From positions 62,001-126,000 of the forward strand of contig JAFJTR010000074.1 of NCBI GenBank assembly GCA_022559985.1: a stretch of DNA of 64,000 bases, read 5' to 3'. The notes under the pieces were generated by a model, which searched no databases, was not told the origin of the DNA, and saw nothing but the letters and a program-made list of their open reading frames with translations. Positions 45,454-56,183 of this stretch are shown here, piece by piece. Position 1 is the first letter of the stretch, and every line of letters starts with the position of its first letter. This stretch comes from Parastagonospora avenae f. sp. tritici 18332-5. Its lineage: Eukaryota > Ascomycota > Dothideomycetes > Pleosporales > Phaeosphaeriaceae. A program made the position numbers and the translations under genes.

Positions 45454-47315
45454 TCATCCGACCACCCTGAACCAGGGCTGCTTGTCGCCGTATTGCCCGT
45501 ATAGCGGATCAGCACAGACGAAAGGCACCTCGACAGTTCCCCTGAACACACTCATTGGCGGTACCTCTCCATCGCTCAGCCTCATGTCTGCCAACTTTCC
45601 ATTCGGCACTGACATCAGCACTCCACATTCCCAATTTCGAATATTGAGGCTGCCCATCTGACCATTCTTCAGCACCTTCTGCGCGCCCCAAGCCGACTCA
45701 GACAAGTTCGCTGAGCCAACATATACCCATGCAAAAGGTCCTCCGCTATTCTTGATGCCTCGCACGAACAGTAGCTTGTTATGCGATAGCATCCCTCGTC
45801 GGGTTGAGTCATAGTTACGAAGACACTCGCGTGGGAATGTTGCAGCATTGTAGTTTTGCCTGCTCAGCGAGATGATACCACCGCAGTCCGGGCCACCTAT
45901 GCTGTTTTGAACAGCATCATCCGTTGGAAAATAGATGCGAAAGTGTTTTCGTACTTGGGGGACTACGGGGGTGGTGGTCAGAGGCTTGCCGTGTGCTGCA
46001 AGGTATATGCGTTGCAGAAAGTTGTCGTTAATGGCACCCAAAGAAGCAGATGCATAGTCTAGCTCAATGTCCTTTACATCATCCAACTGCAGATCTTGGA
46101 TGGCTTTCGCAAGCCCAGGAAGGCCTGTCGAGGGCTGCAGCTCGCCTTTGTGTACCCCACCGCTGGTGCGTGTTATTGACTGCTCCTCTAAGCTGCGTGA
46201 AGGACTTACATGGCGTGAACAAAAGCCAGATGGCCTGTCTGAGTGAAGTCGAACTTGAGCACGCCTTCAATCACTTTCTTGTCAACTTCTTGCTTCTCCA
46301 GAAAGTATACAAACTCTTTGCCGAATGTGGTCAAGTCCTGCTTCTTCCCAATAACTCCATCGCTTCTTCGTGGCAGGTCCACCAAGAACAAGGAATTTTC
46401 CATGACTCCAGGCTGCCAATTGTTGACCTTGTCGCCCCAGTCGATAGGAGTCATGTTCGCAGTGGATACGACAAGACGTAGTTTGTCCTTACCAAACAGC
46501 AGCATGAATTTGCTATGCATGCTGTGTATCAGACCATCCATAGGCGGAAAATGGATTCGCAGATTCGGGATGCCAGCATCTTTCATCTCGCGAACCCATC
46601 GTTGCTGTACATCTTGGCCCTTGGCATTCATAATCCAGACTTGCTTGACTTTGAGTGGGTTGAGCTTCTTAATGAGCCATTCCGAATCCCACATGAACGA
46701 GCTAATCACCGCAATGTTGACGCTCTCGGCCTGCAGCACTTCGTCGATGGTAATGTCGTCTGTGCGAGGAAATCCGGTGGCAAAAGTACGCTTGATCGCT
46801 CCTCGAGGGTATTCCGATTCCCTGCCATGTTTCGAGTTGGACTCGAAGGTGGTCGGCTGCTTGTTCTGAGCCGGAGCCGTGCTCGCAATCTGCTTGTGTG
46901 GCTGGTCTGGTGAAGGGTCTCGTTTTCGCTTGCCAACTCTTGCGAGGCGCTCTTCTTCCATGGCTTTTCGGTCCAAACCTGACAGTCCAATTTGGCGACT
47001 CAGCGCTGCAGAGCCAGACGCGTTGCGTGTCGTCGGCAGACTCGGTATCTCATGGCTCGCTCCTTGTTCTGACAAAGCGGCGTGTGATCGACTTTGCGTT
47101 TTGGGTAACCTTGGGCTGCTGGACTTCCGGCACTCTCGGAGCGACATTGCAATCGCTCGGCGCATATCGTCGTCTTTCTCTTCTGTATCAGATGTGAGAT
47201 CAACCGCCTCGTTATCCGCTCCTAGGCGATCCGCAGCTCTCGGTGGGCTCTGCTGCATGGACAAAGCCAGAGCTAATTTGAGGTCTTCATCATCATTGCC
47301 AGAATATGATGCCAT
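45454..47315 (-). CDS. TDP1: Tyrosyl-DNA phosphodiesterase 1
   Basis: Exons 47315-46210 and 46162-45454 give 604 residues. It repairs 3' phosphotyrosyl bonds left by stalled topoisomerase I and other blocked DNA ends in the nucleus. Both phospholipase-D-type motifs are present: HSKFMLL with the following STANMTPIDWG, and HNKLLFV with GSANLSESAWG (HxK...N twice). SIGGVHKGEL-type sequence spans the intron (AIGGVHKGELQPSTGLPG). The N-terminus holds two ubiquitin-interacting motifs (DEDLKLALALSMQQ and DDDMRRAIAMSLREC) and a basic linker; UIMs are common in fungal TDP1. Confidence 0.95.
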
Positions 47316-47604
47316 GCCAACTGAGATTACAAGAAGTTATTGTTTGTATAGAAGATGTCTGGGTTTGTCGTCGAAGAGCGAACAGGCCTAAGTGTAAGCG
47401 AGGCGGGTATGCATGCAAGCGCGAACCCTTGACAGCGCGGTCTCACGTGAGGGCCAAGATCCACATGTGCCCTATTAACCTTGGAAGCCAGTGTTACTCA
47501 TCACTACTCATCGTTACAAATTATAATGTATGGGTAAGGGAGCCTGGAAGGCGATGGAACAATGTGAAAGCCTGTAATCTAATGAGATTGTATGGCATCG
47601 ATAC

Positions 47605-48420
47605 TCAGGAGGATTTACTACTCGAAGCAAACCCACCCCTCACCTTTCGTCCGTCTTCAAGTACCACTTCAGTCTGCCTGACGTTATATAAGACAACTAG
47701 GTATGCCAGATCTGCTATAACCCAGGTGGCCATCATCAAGACCACAATAGGAATGGCCACGTAGCCATGCGCTTCCGGCCAAACCCACCAACAGTACGCA
47801 TAGTTCATGTTGAGGCCAGCTAAGCTTCCCACGAATCTCGTGAACCAGATGCCATATGAAGACCCGCCGCTGTTGCCTCTGATGATGATTTGGGCGAGAG
47901 ACATGACACTCAGGACAACCTGAGCGACGAGCGCGGTCCAAAATCCCAGTTCGTCCGCATCAATCCCTCTAATGCCCTTGTACACCTTGCCATCCTTCGG
48001 ATTCACAGGATCCGCCGGGTTCAGCCACCAGATGCTTATGGAGTACAGTGCAATGCACCACCATGCCAACATGCCCGCGAACATCTTTCCAATGTTCTTG
48101 CCCACTGCTGGTGCGTGCCGCCACTCATTTGCGCCATATTGGACAACAGTATATACGAGTCCGAGATCTATAAGCATCCATAGGCCGAACACGGCCTTTT
48201 CACGCGCCACATCGGCGACGAAGATGGAGAAGATAATTTCCCACGCGAAATTGAAGGCTAGGGAGAATATGGGCATCGCGTATGTGCGGTCGCGGAGCGA
48301 TTGGCGCGTCATTAGGATATAGCAGATGGTGTAGCCGATCCCGCCTGTGCCGAGGAGGGCATCGTTGATGACGAAAAGCGAAGGGTCGACATGGGCAGGA
48401 ACGAAGAATTGCTTAGCCAT
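47605..48420 (-). CDS. Pyr4/PaxB-family membrane protein (terpene cyclase-like)
   Basis: A single exon, 271 residues from MAKQFFVPAH; an upstream ATG at 48552 is less likely. Seven hydrophobic segments and the signature AFNFAWEIIFS (Glu61), followed by LWMLIDLGLVYTV, place it in the membrane terpene cyclase superfamily that includes Pyr4, PaxB and AtmB; the Glu/Asp pair on adjacent helices is the proposed proton donor. No prenyltransferase, FAD monooxygenase or polyketide synthase flanks it: the neighbours are TDP1 and URM1. Many family members in fungi are orphans of unknown activity, so cyclase function is only possible. Confidence 0.82.
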   Translation of the reverse strand: MAKQFFVPAHVDPSLFVINDALLGTGGIGYTICYILMTRQSLRDRTYAMPIFSLAFNFAWEIIFSIFVADVAREKAVFGLWMLIDLGLVYTVVQYGANEWRHAPAVGKNIGKMFAGMLAWWCIALYSISIWWLNPADPVNPKDGKVYKGIRGIDADELGFWTALVAQVVLSVMSLAQIIIRGNSGGSSYGIWFTRFVGSLAGLNMNYAYCWWVWPEAHGYVAIPIVVLMMATWVIADLAYLVVLYNVRQTEVVLEDGRKVRGGFASSSKSS

Positions 48421-48862
48421 GATTATAACGAGTTTGCCGGGAGTAGAGCTGAACAGCTGTTGTTTGAAGAAGTAGAAGCACGCGGACGGAAAGCGCGGCA
48501 GGAGATGCGCAATGTGGGTGGCAGCTATGTTAAATACTTTACAACGGCCCAATCGTGGGATTCATGTCAGCATTTAGCTCGGGTGATGTGGCAGTCGGAG
48601 GTCTTGGGCAGACCGTTGGCACATGCTGCATGCAATCGCGCTGTTCACGATCCGACATTGAAAGTTTACGCCTTGGCCAAGGTTACCGAGGAAGCTGCAG
48701 ATCATAATCTTATGTAAGCAATCGCGGGCTTGATCCTAAAACATTGCGCATGGATCCACAAAGCAATGAGACGTGGATTCATGCTGCCGTGGGCGAGTAG
48801 TAGAGGATATGTGATCAAGCAGCGAGTTTTGCATTACAAGCTTCGCTTTCCCTTGCGAAGTA
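48421..48862. other. Intergenic, 440 bp
   Basis: Promoter side of the Pyr4-like gene and 3' flank of URM1. No further gene. Confidence 0.4.
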
Positions 48863-49291
48863 CTACCCACCATGTAGCGTCGAAACGAACATTATGTGAT
48901 CGCCTTTCTGGAGCTCGTACTTGTCCTCACCCTCCAGTTCCCAGTCCGCCTCGTTTATGAGTACAAGAATCCCTGGTCGGCTGTGTTGATGTTGTGATTA
49001 GGACATTGACACTGCTCAGATTTGGTCGGCTTACACAGTGTCATCTAGTACGAACAGCTCCTTTCGAGTGTCCTTCATGAAATTCTCGCAGATATATCGT
49101 ACAAGAAAAGCGACGTTTGCCGGTGCGCCCGATTCGTCTTTCTCGGGTATGGATAGAGAGTACTTCTTTTGGTTGCCGAAGAGAATCTCAAGCCCTCCGC
49201 TGTAGATCATCAGCTTGGAACTATTACGCAAAGTGCAGGAGCGGACGTACGTGAACTCAATCGTTATCGGGACGCCACCATCGTTGGACAT
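48863..49291 (-). CDS. URM1: Ubiquitin-related modifier 1
   Basis: Exons 49291-49251, 49199-49035 and 48980-48863 give 107 residues. URM1 is the sulfur carrier for 2-thiolation of wobble U34 in cytosolic tRNAs and also a protein modifier. The beta-grasp fold reads ITIEFTGGLEILFGNQKK across intron 1, then NVAFLVRYICENFM, RPGILVLINEADWELEG across intron 2, and the protein ends THLGG-like as STLHGG, the thiocarboxylated Gly-Gly. Both small introns have canonical ends and must be removed to keep the fold. The start codons of URM1 and ELP2 are only about 135 bp apart and divergent. Confidence 0.95.
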
Positions 49292-49426
49292 TTCTGATTT
49301 CACGCTGTCAGGAAGCGGCGAGATGGTGTCGTTGGCATGTACTCTCTGCCTGATGAACGACAAAGTCGCCGCTAGTCCGCGTAGGGCAGTCTTAGCGAGG
49401 CGCCGAAGAAATGTCAGTGATGACCT
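49292..49426. promoter_or_regulatory. Shared divergent promoter of URM1 and ELP2
   Basis: Only about 135 bp separates the two start codons (about 177 bp if ELP2 starts at 49469), so both 5' regions must share elements. I cannot point to a specific factor site. Both products act on wobble uridine 34 of the same tRNAs, which makes co-regulation plausible but unproven. Confidence 0.55.
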
Positions 49427-51921
49427 ATGGTAGATGGAGCTCCGCAACAGCAACCTGCAGAGATCAGAATGGACATCGCATCGGCATTTATTTCCATAGG
49501 CGGAAATCGTAACCCCGCAGCCGCAGATTGGGATGAAGGCGGTCTACAACTATTAGCTTTTGGTGCCGACAACTCGATCGCTCTCTGGGATCCTCAGGTA
49601 AGTCAGCCCTGCCAACCGCCCAGCATGGTCTAATATCAGGATAGGATACAGAATTGCGTGGCGTACGGGCTACTTTGAACGGCCATAATAAGCCTGTCAA
49701 TGCTGTCAAGTTCTTTCCGACAGCATCTTCGGACGTTTCTATTCTTCTCAGTGGTTCTGCGGACAACTCCCTGCGGCTATGGCGGGCTCGACGAGAACAA
49801 CCCTTTGCTTTCGAATGTTTGAAGGTCGCATCCGAGCACTTAGGTCCCATCACCCGGATAGCTATCCTCCCAGGCTCAGATACCTTCGTGACTGGTGCAT
49901 CGGATGGCACAGTGAAAATCTGGAAGCTTGTTCACGATGCCGAATACAGTTCTGTCGATGTCGAACTTGTCCAAAGCATCACTCTCTCGCCAAAACACTT
50001 CCCGTTAAACCTTGCACTAGCCAAGTTGGATGAACAATCAAACATCCTCGCAGTTGCAGGTACTCGGAGCACTATCCAGATCTTCGTGTCTCAGGATGCC
50101 GAATTCCAGCTTTCTGTCACTCTAACTGGACACGAGGGTTGGATTCGCGCCCTAGCATTTACGAGAGAAGCTTCGAATGATTCCAGCGATCTGCTGTTAG
50201 CGTCAGCAAGTCAGGACAAGTACATACGTCTCTGGAGAATTCATCGTGGCAACGAGCTGCCTGCCGCAAGTAGTGCTCTTAATGACCCCTCTCTCGGTGG
50301 CCTTGGCAAGTCACTTTCGAACAAGGCACATTGGATAGAGTCACGGGCTTCGAAATTCTCAGTGACTTTTGAAGCGCTCTTGCTCGGACACGAAGACTGG
50401 ATTTACACAGCTCTCTGGCGACACCGAGATGGCAAGCTACAACTGCTCTCAACATCAGAAGATAATTCACTCGCTATCTGGGAGAGTGATCCTACATCGG
50501 GCATCTGGATATGTACTACAAGACTCGGGGAGATCAGCGCGCAGAAGGGCTCGACAAGCGCCACAGGAAGTGCCGGTGGACTCTGGATCGGACTTTGGTC
50601 GCCAGACAGTAATTCCATCGTAGCTCTTGGACGCACCGGTAGCTGGAGGAAATGGTCCTACTCCGCCACGCAAGATATGTGGACGCAAGAAGTCGCCATA
50701 ACAGGGCATGTTCGAGAGGTCAAGGGCGTCTGTTGGTCCCGAGGCGGCGCGTATTTTATAACGACCGGCTCAGACCAGACTACAAGACTGCACGCACAGT
50801 GGGACAGACAAAATGACAGCGCATCATGGCATGAGTTTTCGCGGCCTCAGATCCACGGTTACGATCTTAATTGCATTGACGCCATTTCCGACTCGCAATT
50901 CATCTCTGGAGCAGACGAGAAGCTGCTGCGCGTATTTGATGAGCCCAAAGGAGTTGCAGAGATGCTCAGAAAGCTATGCGATATTCGAATTACGAATAGA
51001 GGTAGCGAGCTACCTGATGCGGCGAATATCCCAGTCCTGGGCCTCTCAAACAAAGCCATCCAAGCGGTGGATGACAGCGTGCCTATCGAAGACGGGGACG
51101 ACGACGAACGTGAGGCCATAGATCCCGCATCTGTCGTTCGCAAATCGACCCTTGACTTCAGTCACCCACCGTTTGAGGATCACCTAGCAAGACATCTGCT
51201 CTGGCCTGAGACCGAGAAGCTGTATGGTCACGGCTACGAGATCTCGGCGGTAGCAGTTAGCCGAGATGGTAGCTTCGTTGCGACGGCCTGTCGTGCGAGC
51301 TCGATAGACCACGCAGTCATACGTCTCTACGATACCAAAGACTGGTTGGAAGTGAAGCCGCCCTTAAGAGCACATTCACTCACGGTGACTGCATTGCAAT
51401 TCTCTTCAGATGATAAGTATCTCCTGAGCGTTGGTCGAGATAGGCAGTGGGTCATTTGGGAGCGTGAATCCGAGGCTTCGCAGTACTTACTCAAGCATTC
51501 AAACCCCAAAGGACATACCCGAATGATTTTGGATGCATCTTGGACACCGCTTGATCATCCAACTTTCATGACAGCTGGCAGAGACAAGTCAATCAAGATA
51601 TGGAAAATTACAGACACAGATGTACAGCTCAAAAGTACGGTAACTGTTGGAGCTGCGGTCACGGCTGTCGCGTGTAGTAGCCAGCTACACCAGGGCAGCG
51701 CCCTCTTCGCCTTTGGTACCGAGAATGGTGAGATTGGAATATGTAAAGCTGCTGCCGATGCACTGGACAAGGCGGATACCACGATGGTCAAAGCGGAGCT
51801 CTGTCCGGCAAAGACTATCAACCAGGTGGTGTGGAGGCCAGTTGGGACACAAGATCAACAACAGGTCACGGTCGTGAGCGACGACACGTCGATACGGCTA
51901 TATGATATCAAGGCAGTCTAA
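49427..51921 (+). CDS. ELP2: Elongator complex protein 2
   Basis: Exons 49427-49597 and 49645-51921 give 815 residues; a second ATG at 49469 (MDIASAFISIGGNRNP) would give 801. The protein is built of WD40 repeats forming two propellers, as in ELP2: LLAFGADNSIALWDP, LLSGSADNSLRLWRA, FVTGASDGTVKIWKL, LLASASQDKYIRLWRI, GHEDWIYTALWRH, FITTGSDQTTRLHAQW, YLLSVGRDRQWVIWERE and FMTAGRDKSIKIWKI are visible. It is a scaffold of Elongator, which installs cm5/mcm5 on U34 of tRNA. The intron acceptor GGATAG was chosen to give DTELRGVRATLNGH. Intact. Confidence 0.95.
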
Positions 51922-51980
51922 ATCCGATTCAACATAATACCTTGATTTCGCGAATATCTAACTTCATGTCTCTCAGTGCC

Positions 51981-53204
51981 CTACAAGCGACTAACAAAAC
52001 CACTGCGATCCATCTTTACCAGATACTCCTTTCCGATATCCTCCACCTTTGTCACCCCAGCAAGCCCCATGCACAATTTGATCTCATCACTCAACAACTT
52101 CAAACACAGCTCTACGCCCTCTTGTCCTTTGTATGCCAATCCCCAGAGCACTGGTCGGCCCACCCATACAAAATCTGCACCAAGTGCAAGAGCTTTGAAC
52201 ACGTCTGTGCCATGTCTTATACCACCGTCTACGTGTACGGGAATCTTTTTAGACTGCGATCGTACCGCTTCTGCAACCTCGGGTAATGCGTCAATGGTTG
52301 CGAGCGCACCGTTGAGTTGGCGACCGCCATGATTGGAAACCACGATACCGTCGACGCCGTGGTGGCAGGCTAGAAGGGCGTCTTCGCCGGTCGCGATGCC
52401 TTTTACCCATACCTCCATTTCCGGATGGCATTGCTCCTGCAGCCACGCTATGTCGCGCTCCCAGCATAGCGTGGGATTGGGCGCATGTGTATGGAATGTA
52501 ATTGGTCCTTTCGGCGGCGTTCGCTTGGGTTTGCTGCTGTTTTGCCTACCCCCATTGCGCTCTTCCGTAGCTTCTGTATCCCTGTCTTTGATTTCAACTC
52601 CATCCTCTCTGCCGTCTTCCTGGTTGAAGTTTGCGACCTTCAAGTGTTTCGGTAACGTAAACTGGTTGCGGATTTCGAGATTCCTTCGTCCAAGCACGGG
52701 TGTATCAACCGTTAAGAACACAGCTTTATACCCAGCTTTCTTTGCCCTTTGGATTAGCCTTTGACTCTGGTCTCTGTCCTCAAACAGATACAATTGCAAT
52801 GCTCCAGGGTGCTCAGGCCCCAGCGCTCCCTTTACATCTTCCAAACTCGTTGTACTGAAGCTGCTAAGGCCCATGACTATGCCCATGTTCTTGCACGCTC
52901 GTGCTGTCGCAAGTTCACCCTCTGAGTGCGCAAGGCCTTGCATAGCGGTCGGTGCAACTCCTAGGGGGACGGTATTCTTGTGGCCAAAGATTGGGACGCT
53001 CGTGTCGATGGAAGTAATGTCTCGTAACACGCGCGGCCGGATGCGATATTTTTGGTATGCGGATATGTTCTCTGCTAGAGTGGAACCCGAGTCTGCGCCC
53101 TCGTTGTAGTAGTCGCGCGTTTGCTTATCCATTCGCTCAGCGGCCAGCTTTTGGAGCTCATTGATCGTCAAACAATTGAGATCGTGGGCCTTGGAGTTCG
53201 CCAT
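51981..53204 (-). CDS. Peroxisomal FMN-dependent (S)-2-hydroxyacid oxidase
   Basis: A single exon, 407 residues. This is the FMN alpha-hydroxyacid dehydrogenase family: YYNEGADSGSTLAEN at the N-terminus, PLGVAPTAMQGLAHSEGE, LTVDTPVLGRR, VVSNHGGRQLNG with the catalytic His292, and VHVDGGIRHGTDVFKALALG for phosphate binding. The C-terminus is SRL, a PTS1 signal, so it should act in peroxisomes as a glycolate/lactate oxidase-type enzyme producing H2O2. It has no cytochrome b2 heme domain. Between the TVDTP segment and the next barrel helix sits a charged insertion of about 45 residues (around residues 195-240), longer than usual for loop 4. Confidence 0.93.
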   Translation of the reverse strand: MANSKAHDLNCLTINELQKLAAERMDKQTRDYYNEGADSGSTLAENISAYQKYRIRPRVLRDITSIDTSVPIFGHKNTVPLGVAPTAMQGLAHSEGELATARACKNMGIVMGLSSFSTTSLEDVKGALGPEHPGALQLYLFEDRDQSQRLIQRAKKAGYKAVFLTVDTPVLGRRNLEIRNQFTLPKHLKVANFNQEDGREDGVEIKDRDTEATEERNGGRQNSSKPKRTPPKGPITFHTHAPNPTLCWERDIAWLQEQCHPEMEVWVKGIATGEDALLACHHGVDGIVVSNHGGRQLNGALATIDALPEVAEAVRSQSKKIPVHVDGGIRHGTDVFKALALGADFVWVGRPVLWGLAYKGQEGVELCLKLLSDEIKLCMGLAGVTKVEDIGKEYLVKMDRSGFVSRL

Positions 53205-53566
53205 GGCTGGGATTGTAATGCGGAGGTAAGTTTATCTGTCAAATGGGATCATATGTACGAAAAATGAGAGTATGAGAGAGTCAAATAAGGATATAATGGA
53301 GTGTCCATGGCGCTTTTACAATTACGCGACCAGCTTTGATGCTCGGCTATTTACTGATGATGACGATATAGACGGGTATGGCTTGTCGATCTCTTCCCCA
53401 TGTCCGAACATGGGTGGGGCTAGTGGCTAACGAAGTCATCATGCAAGCGGCACAGCACACGACGAAGAAGGTTTGCACAGCAACTCTCAAGTTTGTAGAT
53501 AGTAATCGTAGTTCTCTTCGAAGATAGATCTTGGCCTTGCAGATGCGAACATCTCCTTGTGTTCGC
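53205..53566. other. Intergenic, 360 bp
   Basis: Upstream region of the hydroxyacid oxidase and 3' flank of the GH1 gene. Nothing else recognised. Confidence 0.4.
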
Positions 53567-55447
53567 CTACGATACCTGTCTCCGACTCTCGATGAAGTCA
53601 ACGAAATCAAAGAAGCTCTTCTTGTATCGCCTCTCTTGAGTTGTGCGGTTTACAGTCTGGATACCGAAATGCTGGTCGTAATCGCCGAACTCCCAGTTGT
53701 CCGCCCACGACCAAGCGAAAGCACCAATGAACTCTACACCGTCCTCCCAAATTGCTTTCAAGCCTTCATTGAGATACGACTGGTAGTAAAGCGAGCGTGG
53801 GCTATCAAACTCTTGATCCTTTTGTGTTTTCAGCGCCTCTCCGAAAACTGGGAAACCGAATTCGGTCACGGCGACAGGAGCTCTGAATGTGTTATATAGG
53901 TAATTCAAGTATGTTCGGAAATATGCGGGTGTCAGGTAGACGTAGGACTGGCTGCGGTAGCCTATGTTCCAGCCCGTGGTGGTCTCTATACTCTGTGTGA
54001 CGCAATAGGGTCGCAGTGGATGGCTGCTATTGGCAGCACATGTTGCGATGGTGTCGTTGGGAGGCGGACTCACAACAGTCGCTGTGTATGGCTGAATGGA
54101 AAAGAAGTCTGATGTACCGTTGATGTACTCTAAATCTTCTTTGGACAACGGGACGTGATCAGCGATTGTTGAAGTATACGATTCCGGGTAATCTTGGCCA
54201 AGGAAGATAGGATTGGCAAAGGTTGCTAGCTGGAAAGAATTGAAGTGATTCGCTGCGTCCACGTCCGCTTGGACATTGGGGTTTTTAGGTACACCAAAAT
54301 TGTCGTTGAAAGTGAGTGAGACCTTTCCGGTGCCCTTAATCTCGTCGCGATAGAAGTGATACAACCTCGCATGCGCCTTTATAACCGCATCGATAGATTT
54401 GCCATTACGTGCACCTAGCAGAGGCTCATTGAATGTCCACCAAATCGGCACGCGGTCGGCGAAATGGGTCATGACTATTTTGCCATAGTGAACAAAGGCA
54501 TCTTCGAATGACACGTTCTGGTATGAGCGCTGGAAGCCAGCATCGATGTAGCCAATTCCTGTACCAGCCTTGATGTTAATGTTGGAGATATTGCCACCAT
54601 AGAATTGCAGAGGAGTATCTGTGTGATGTAGCACTACTGCTGGTTGCATTCCTTTCTCGAGAACGAAGTTGATCAAATCATCATAATGGGCCAGGCCTTG
54701 CTGATTGACTGGAGTGCCTGGGAGCACGAAAGGGAGGATGCGACCCCAGGGGATCGAGAAGCGATAGTACTGCACTCCCATAGATGCAATGCGTTCTATG
54801 TCCTGCTTATAGAAGTAGTAGTTTTCATTCGCGATGAAGTTGTCAGAACGTCCAGGTGTAAGGAGGGTGGTGACATCTGTGTGGACAGGGCATCGACCCT
54901 CGTCTGCAACTGCACCTTCAATCTGGGTCGCGGAAGCTGCTACACCGAGCATGAAGTCGACTGGAAACTTGTAACAGGTTTGAGCGCTGAAAACTTCTGG
55001 GGGAGGCAAAATCAGCTCGCTAGTTGGCACCGGCTTGGGCGAAACGGTCGTTGAATATATTCCCCGCGTAAAGTTGACCCACGGTATAGTGTTCCAGAGA
55101 GCACTCCATGATGCATTTCCGTACGGGTTACCAGCATCTGTAGCCGTAGCGTTGGACGACGGATACCAATTGCCCCATTGCGTGGTCGTGAGATTAGGCA
55201 CAAGTTTGCTGAGTGACGCATATGGTGCTGCGTGTGTCTTTGTGACAGTAGGAGCCGGGCGAGAAGTTGCCGTGCGTACAGTTTCGGTTTGTGTGAAGCT
55301 AAATGGCTGGAAGAAGTACGAAGGCTGGGCAGTCGCGTAGCTGTTGTTTGCTGAGCATCCAGGCTGTGAGGTAGTTCCGTTGGCTGGAACATAGACTTGC
55401 TGGGCTACAGTCACCGCGACTCCAGCGATAACAGCGTATGGCTTCAT
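53567..55447 (-). CDS. Secreted GH1 beta-glucosidase with N-terminal extension
   Basis: A single exon; I chose the ATG at 55447 because MKPYAVIAGVAVTVAQQVYV is a signal peptide, giving 626 residues (a further upstream ATG at 55552 lacks one). A Ser/Thr/Asn-rich extension of about 150 residues, with many N-glycosylation sequons, precedes the GH1 barrel (FMLGVAASATQIEGA). The acid/base Glu341 lies in WWTFNEPLLG and the nucleophile Glu529 in VTEFGFP, where Phe replaces the usual Asn of TENG. It should hydrolyse beta-glucosides outside the cell or at the wall. Confidence 0.93.
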   Translation of the reverse strand: MKPYAVIAGVAVTVAQQVYVPANGTTSQPGCSANNSYATAQPSYFFQPFSFTQTETVRTATSRPAPTVTKTHAAPYASLSKLVPNLTTTQWGNWYPSSNATATDAGNPYGNASWSALWNTIPWVNFTRGIYSTTVSPKPVPTSELILPPPEVFSAQTCYKFPVDFMLGVAASATQIEGAVADEGRCPVHTDVTTLLTPGRSDNFIANENYYFYKQDIERIASMGVQYYRFSIPWGRILPFVLPGTPVNQQGLAHYDDLINFVLEKGMQPAVVLHHTDTPLQFYGGNISNINIKAGTGIGYIDAGFQRSYQNVSFEDAFVHYGKIVMTHFADRVPIWWTFNEPLLGARNGKSIDAVIKAHARLYHFYRDEIKGTGKVSLTFNDNFGVPKNPNVQADVDAANHFNSFQLATFANPIFLGQDYPESYTSTIADHVPLSKEDLEYINGTSDFFSIQPYTATVVSPPPNDTIATCAANSSHPLRPYCVTQSIETTTGWNIGYRSQSYVYLTPAYFRTYLNYLYNTFRAPVAVTEFGFPVFGEALKTQKDQEFDSPRSLYYQSYLNEGLKAIWEDGVEFIGAFAWSWADNWEFGDYDQHFGIQTVNRTTQERRYKKSFFDFVDFIESRRQVS

Positions 55448-56183
55448 GTTTGTGTCGCAAGCTGTACTATTGAGAGCTGCAGACGGGCTCATGCCATATC
55501 TATAGTTCCAACCATCGGGTTGTGGCGCGCATCGACCCCAGGTTCGGTACAATGTCGGTACGAGAATGAATTTTTACGTTCGCCATGGGTGAGGAACAAG
55601 TATTTGATGGTCATCGTTGCCCTGTACGATGGCCACTAAGCTTTCTGGAGTCCTAGAGTGGGGAAGGTACTTCGATCGGCCGAGAATGGACGAGCCGGGA
55701 ACTTGTTCGGCAGCATCATGCGGGGTACATACAACGCGCCAGCCCGCAAAATCTACGGACTATTCTCTTTTCTGGGCCGCGCTTCGAGTTTGCTCGTGGG
55801 GCCGACGGCCGCAATTACGTAGCATGGCGTGAGCAGCGACGCTAAGCTGACTCAGTGAACATCATCTTGAGAATGGTGGTGCGAAGGGCGGCGAAAGCAA
55901 AGAAGGGTGGATAGGAACAGGATGCGAAAAAAGTGCGAGAATATCAAGGTCGACCGTGACGGGTACCCATTGAGACATGCCATCAGATGCCGACTACACC
56001 TAGACTAGCAAGAACAGACCAGAGACATGTCTGACCGACTATGCGCGCTTACAGGAATTGGAGGCGAATGACGGCTTGAAGGAAATATTGCCCAAACTAT
56101 GGCTGGTGAGCGGTAGATTGGGGAGAAGGGCCTACTTGAAAGAGTCGATAGCAAGGAGTCAAATTCCGCTTCTCCAAGATCAA
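55448..56183. other. Intergenic, 735 bp
   Basis: Promoter of the GH1 gene and 3' flank of the DUF427 gene. No gene seen. Confidence 0.4.
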
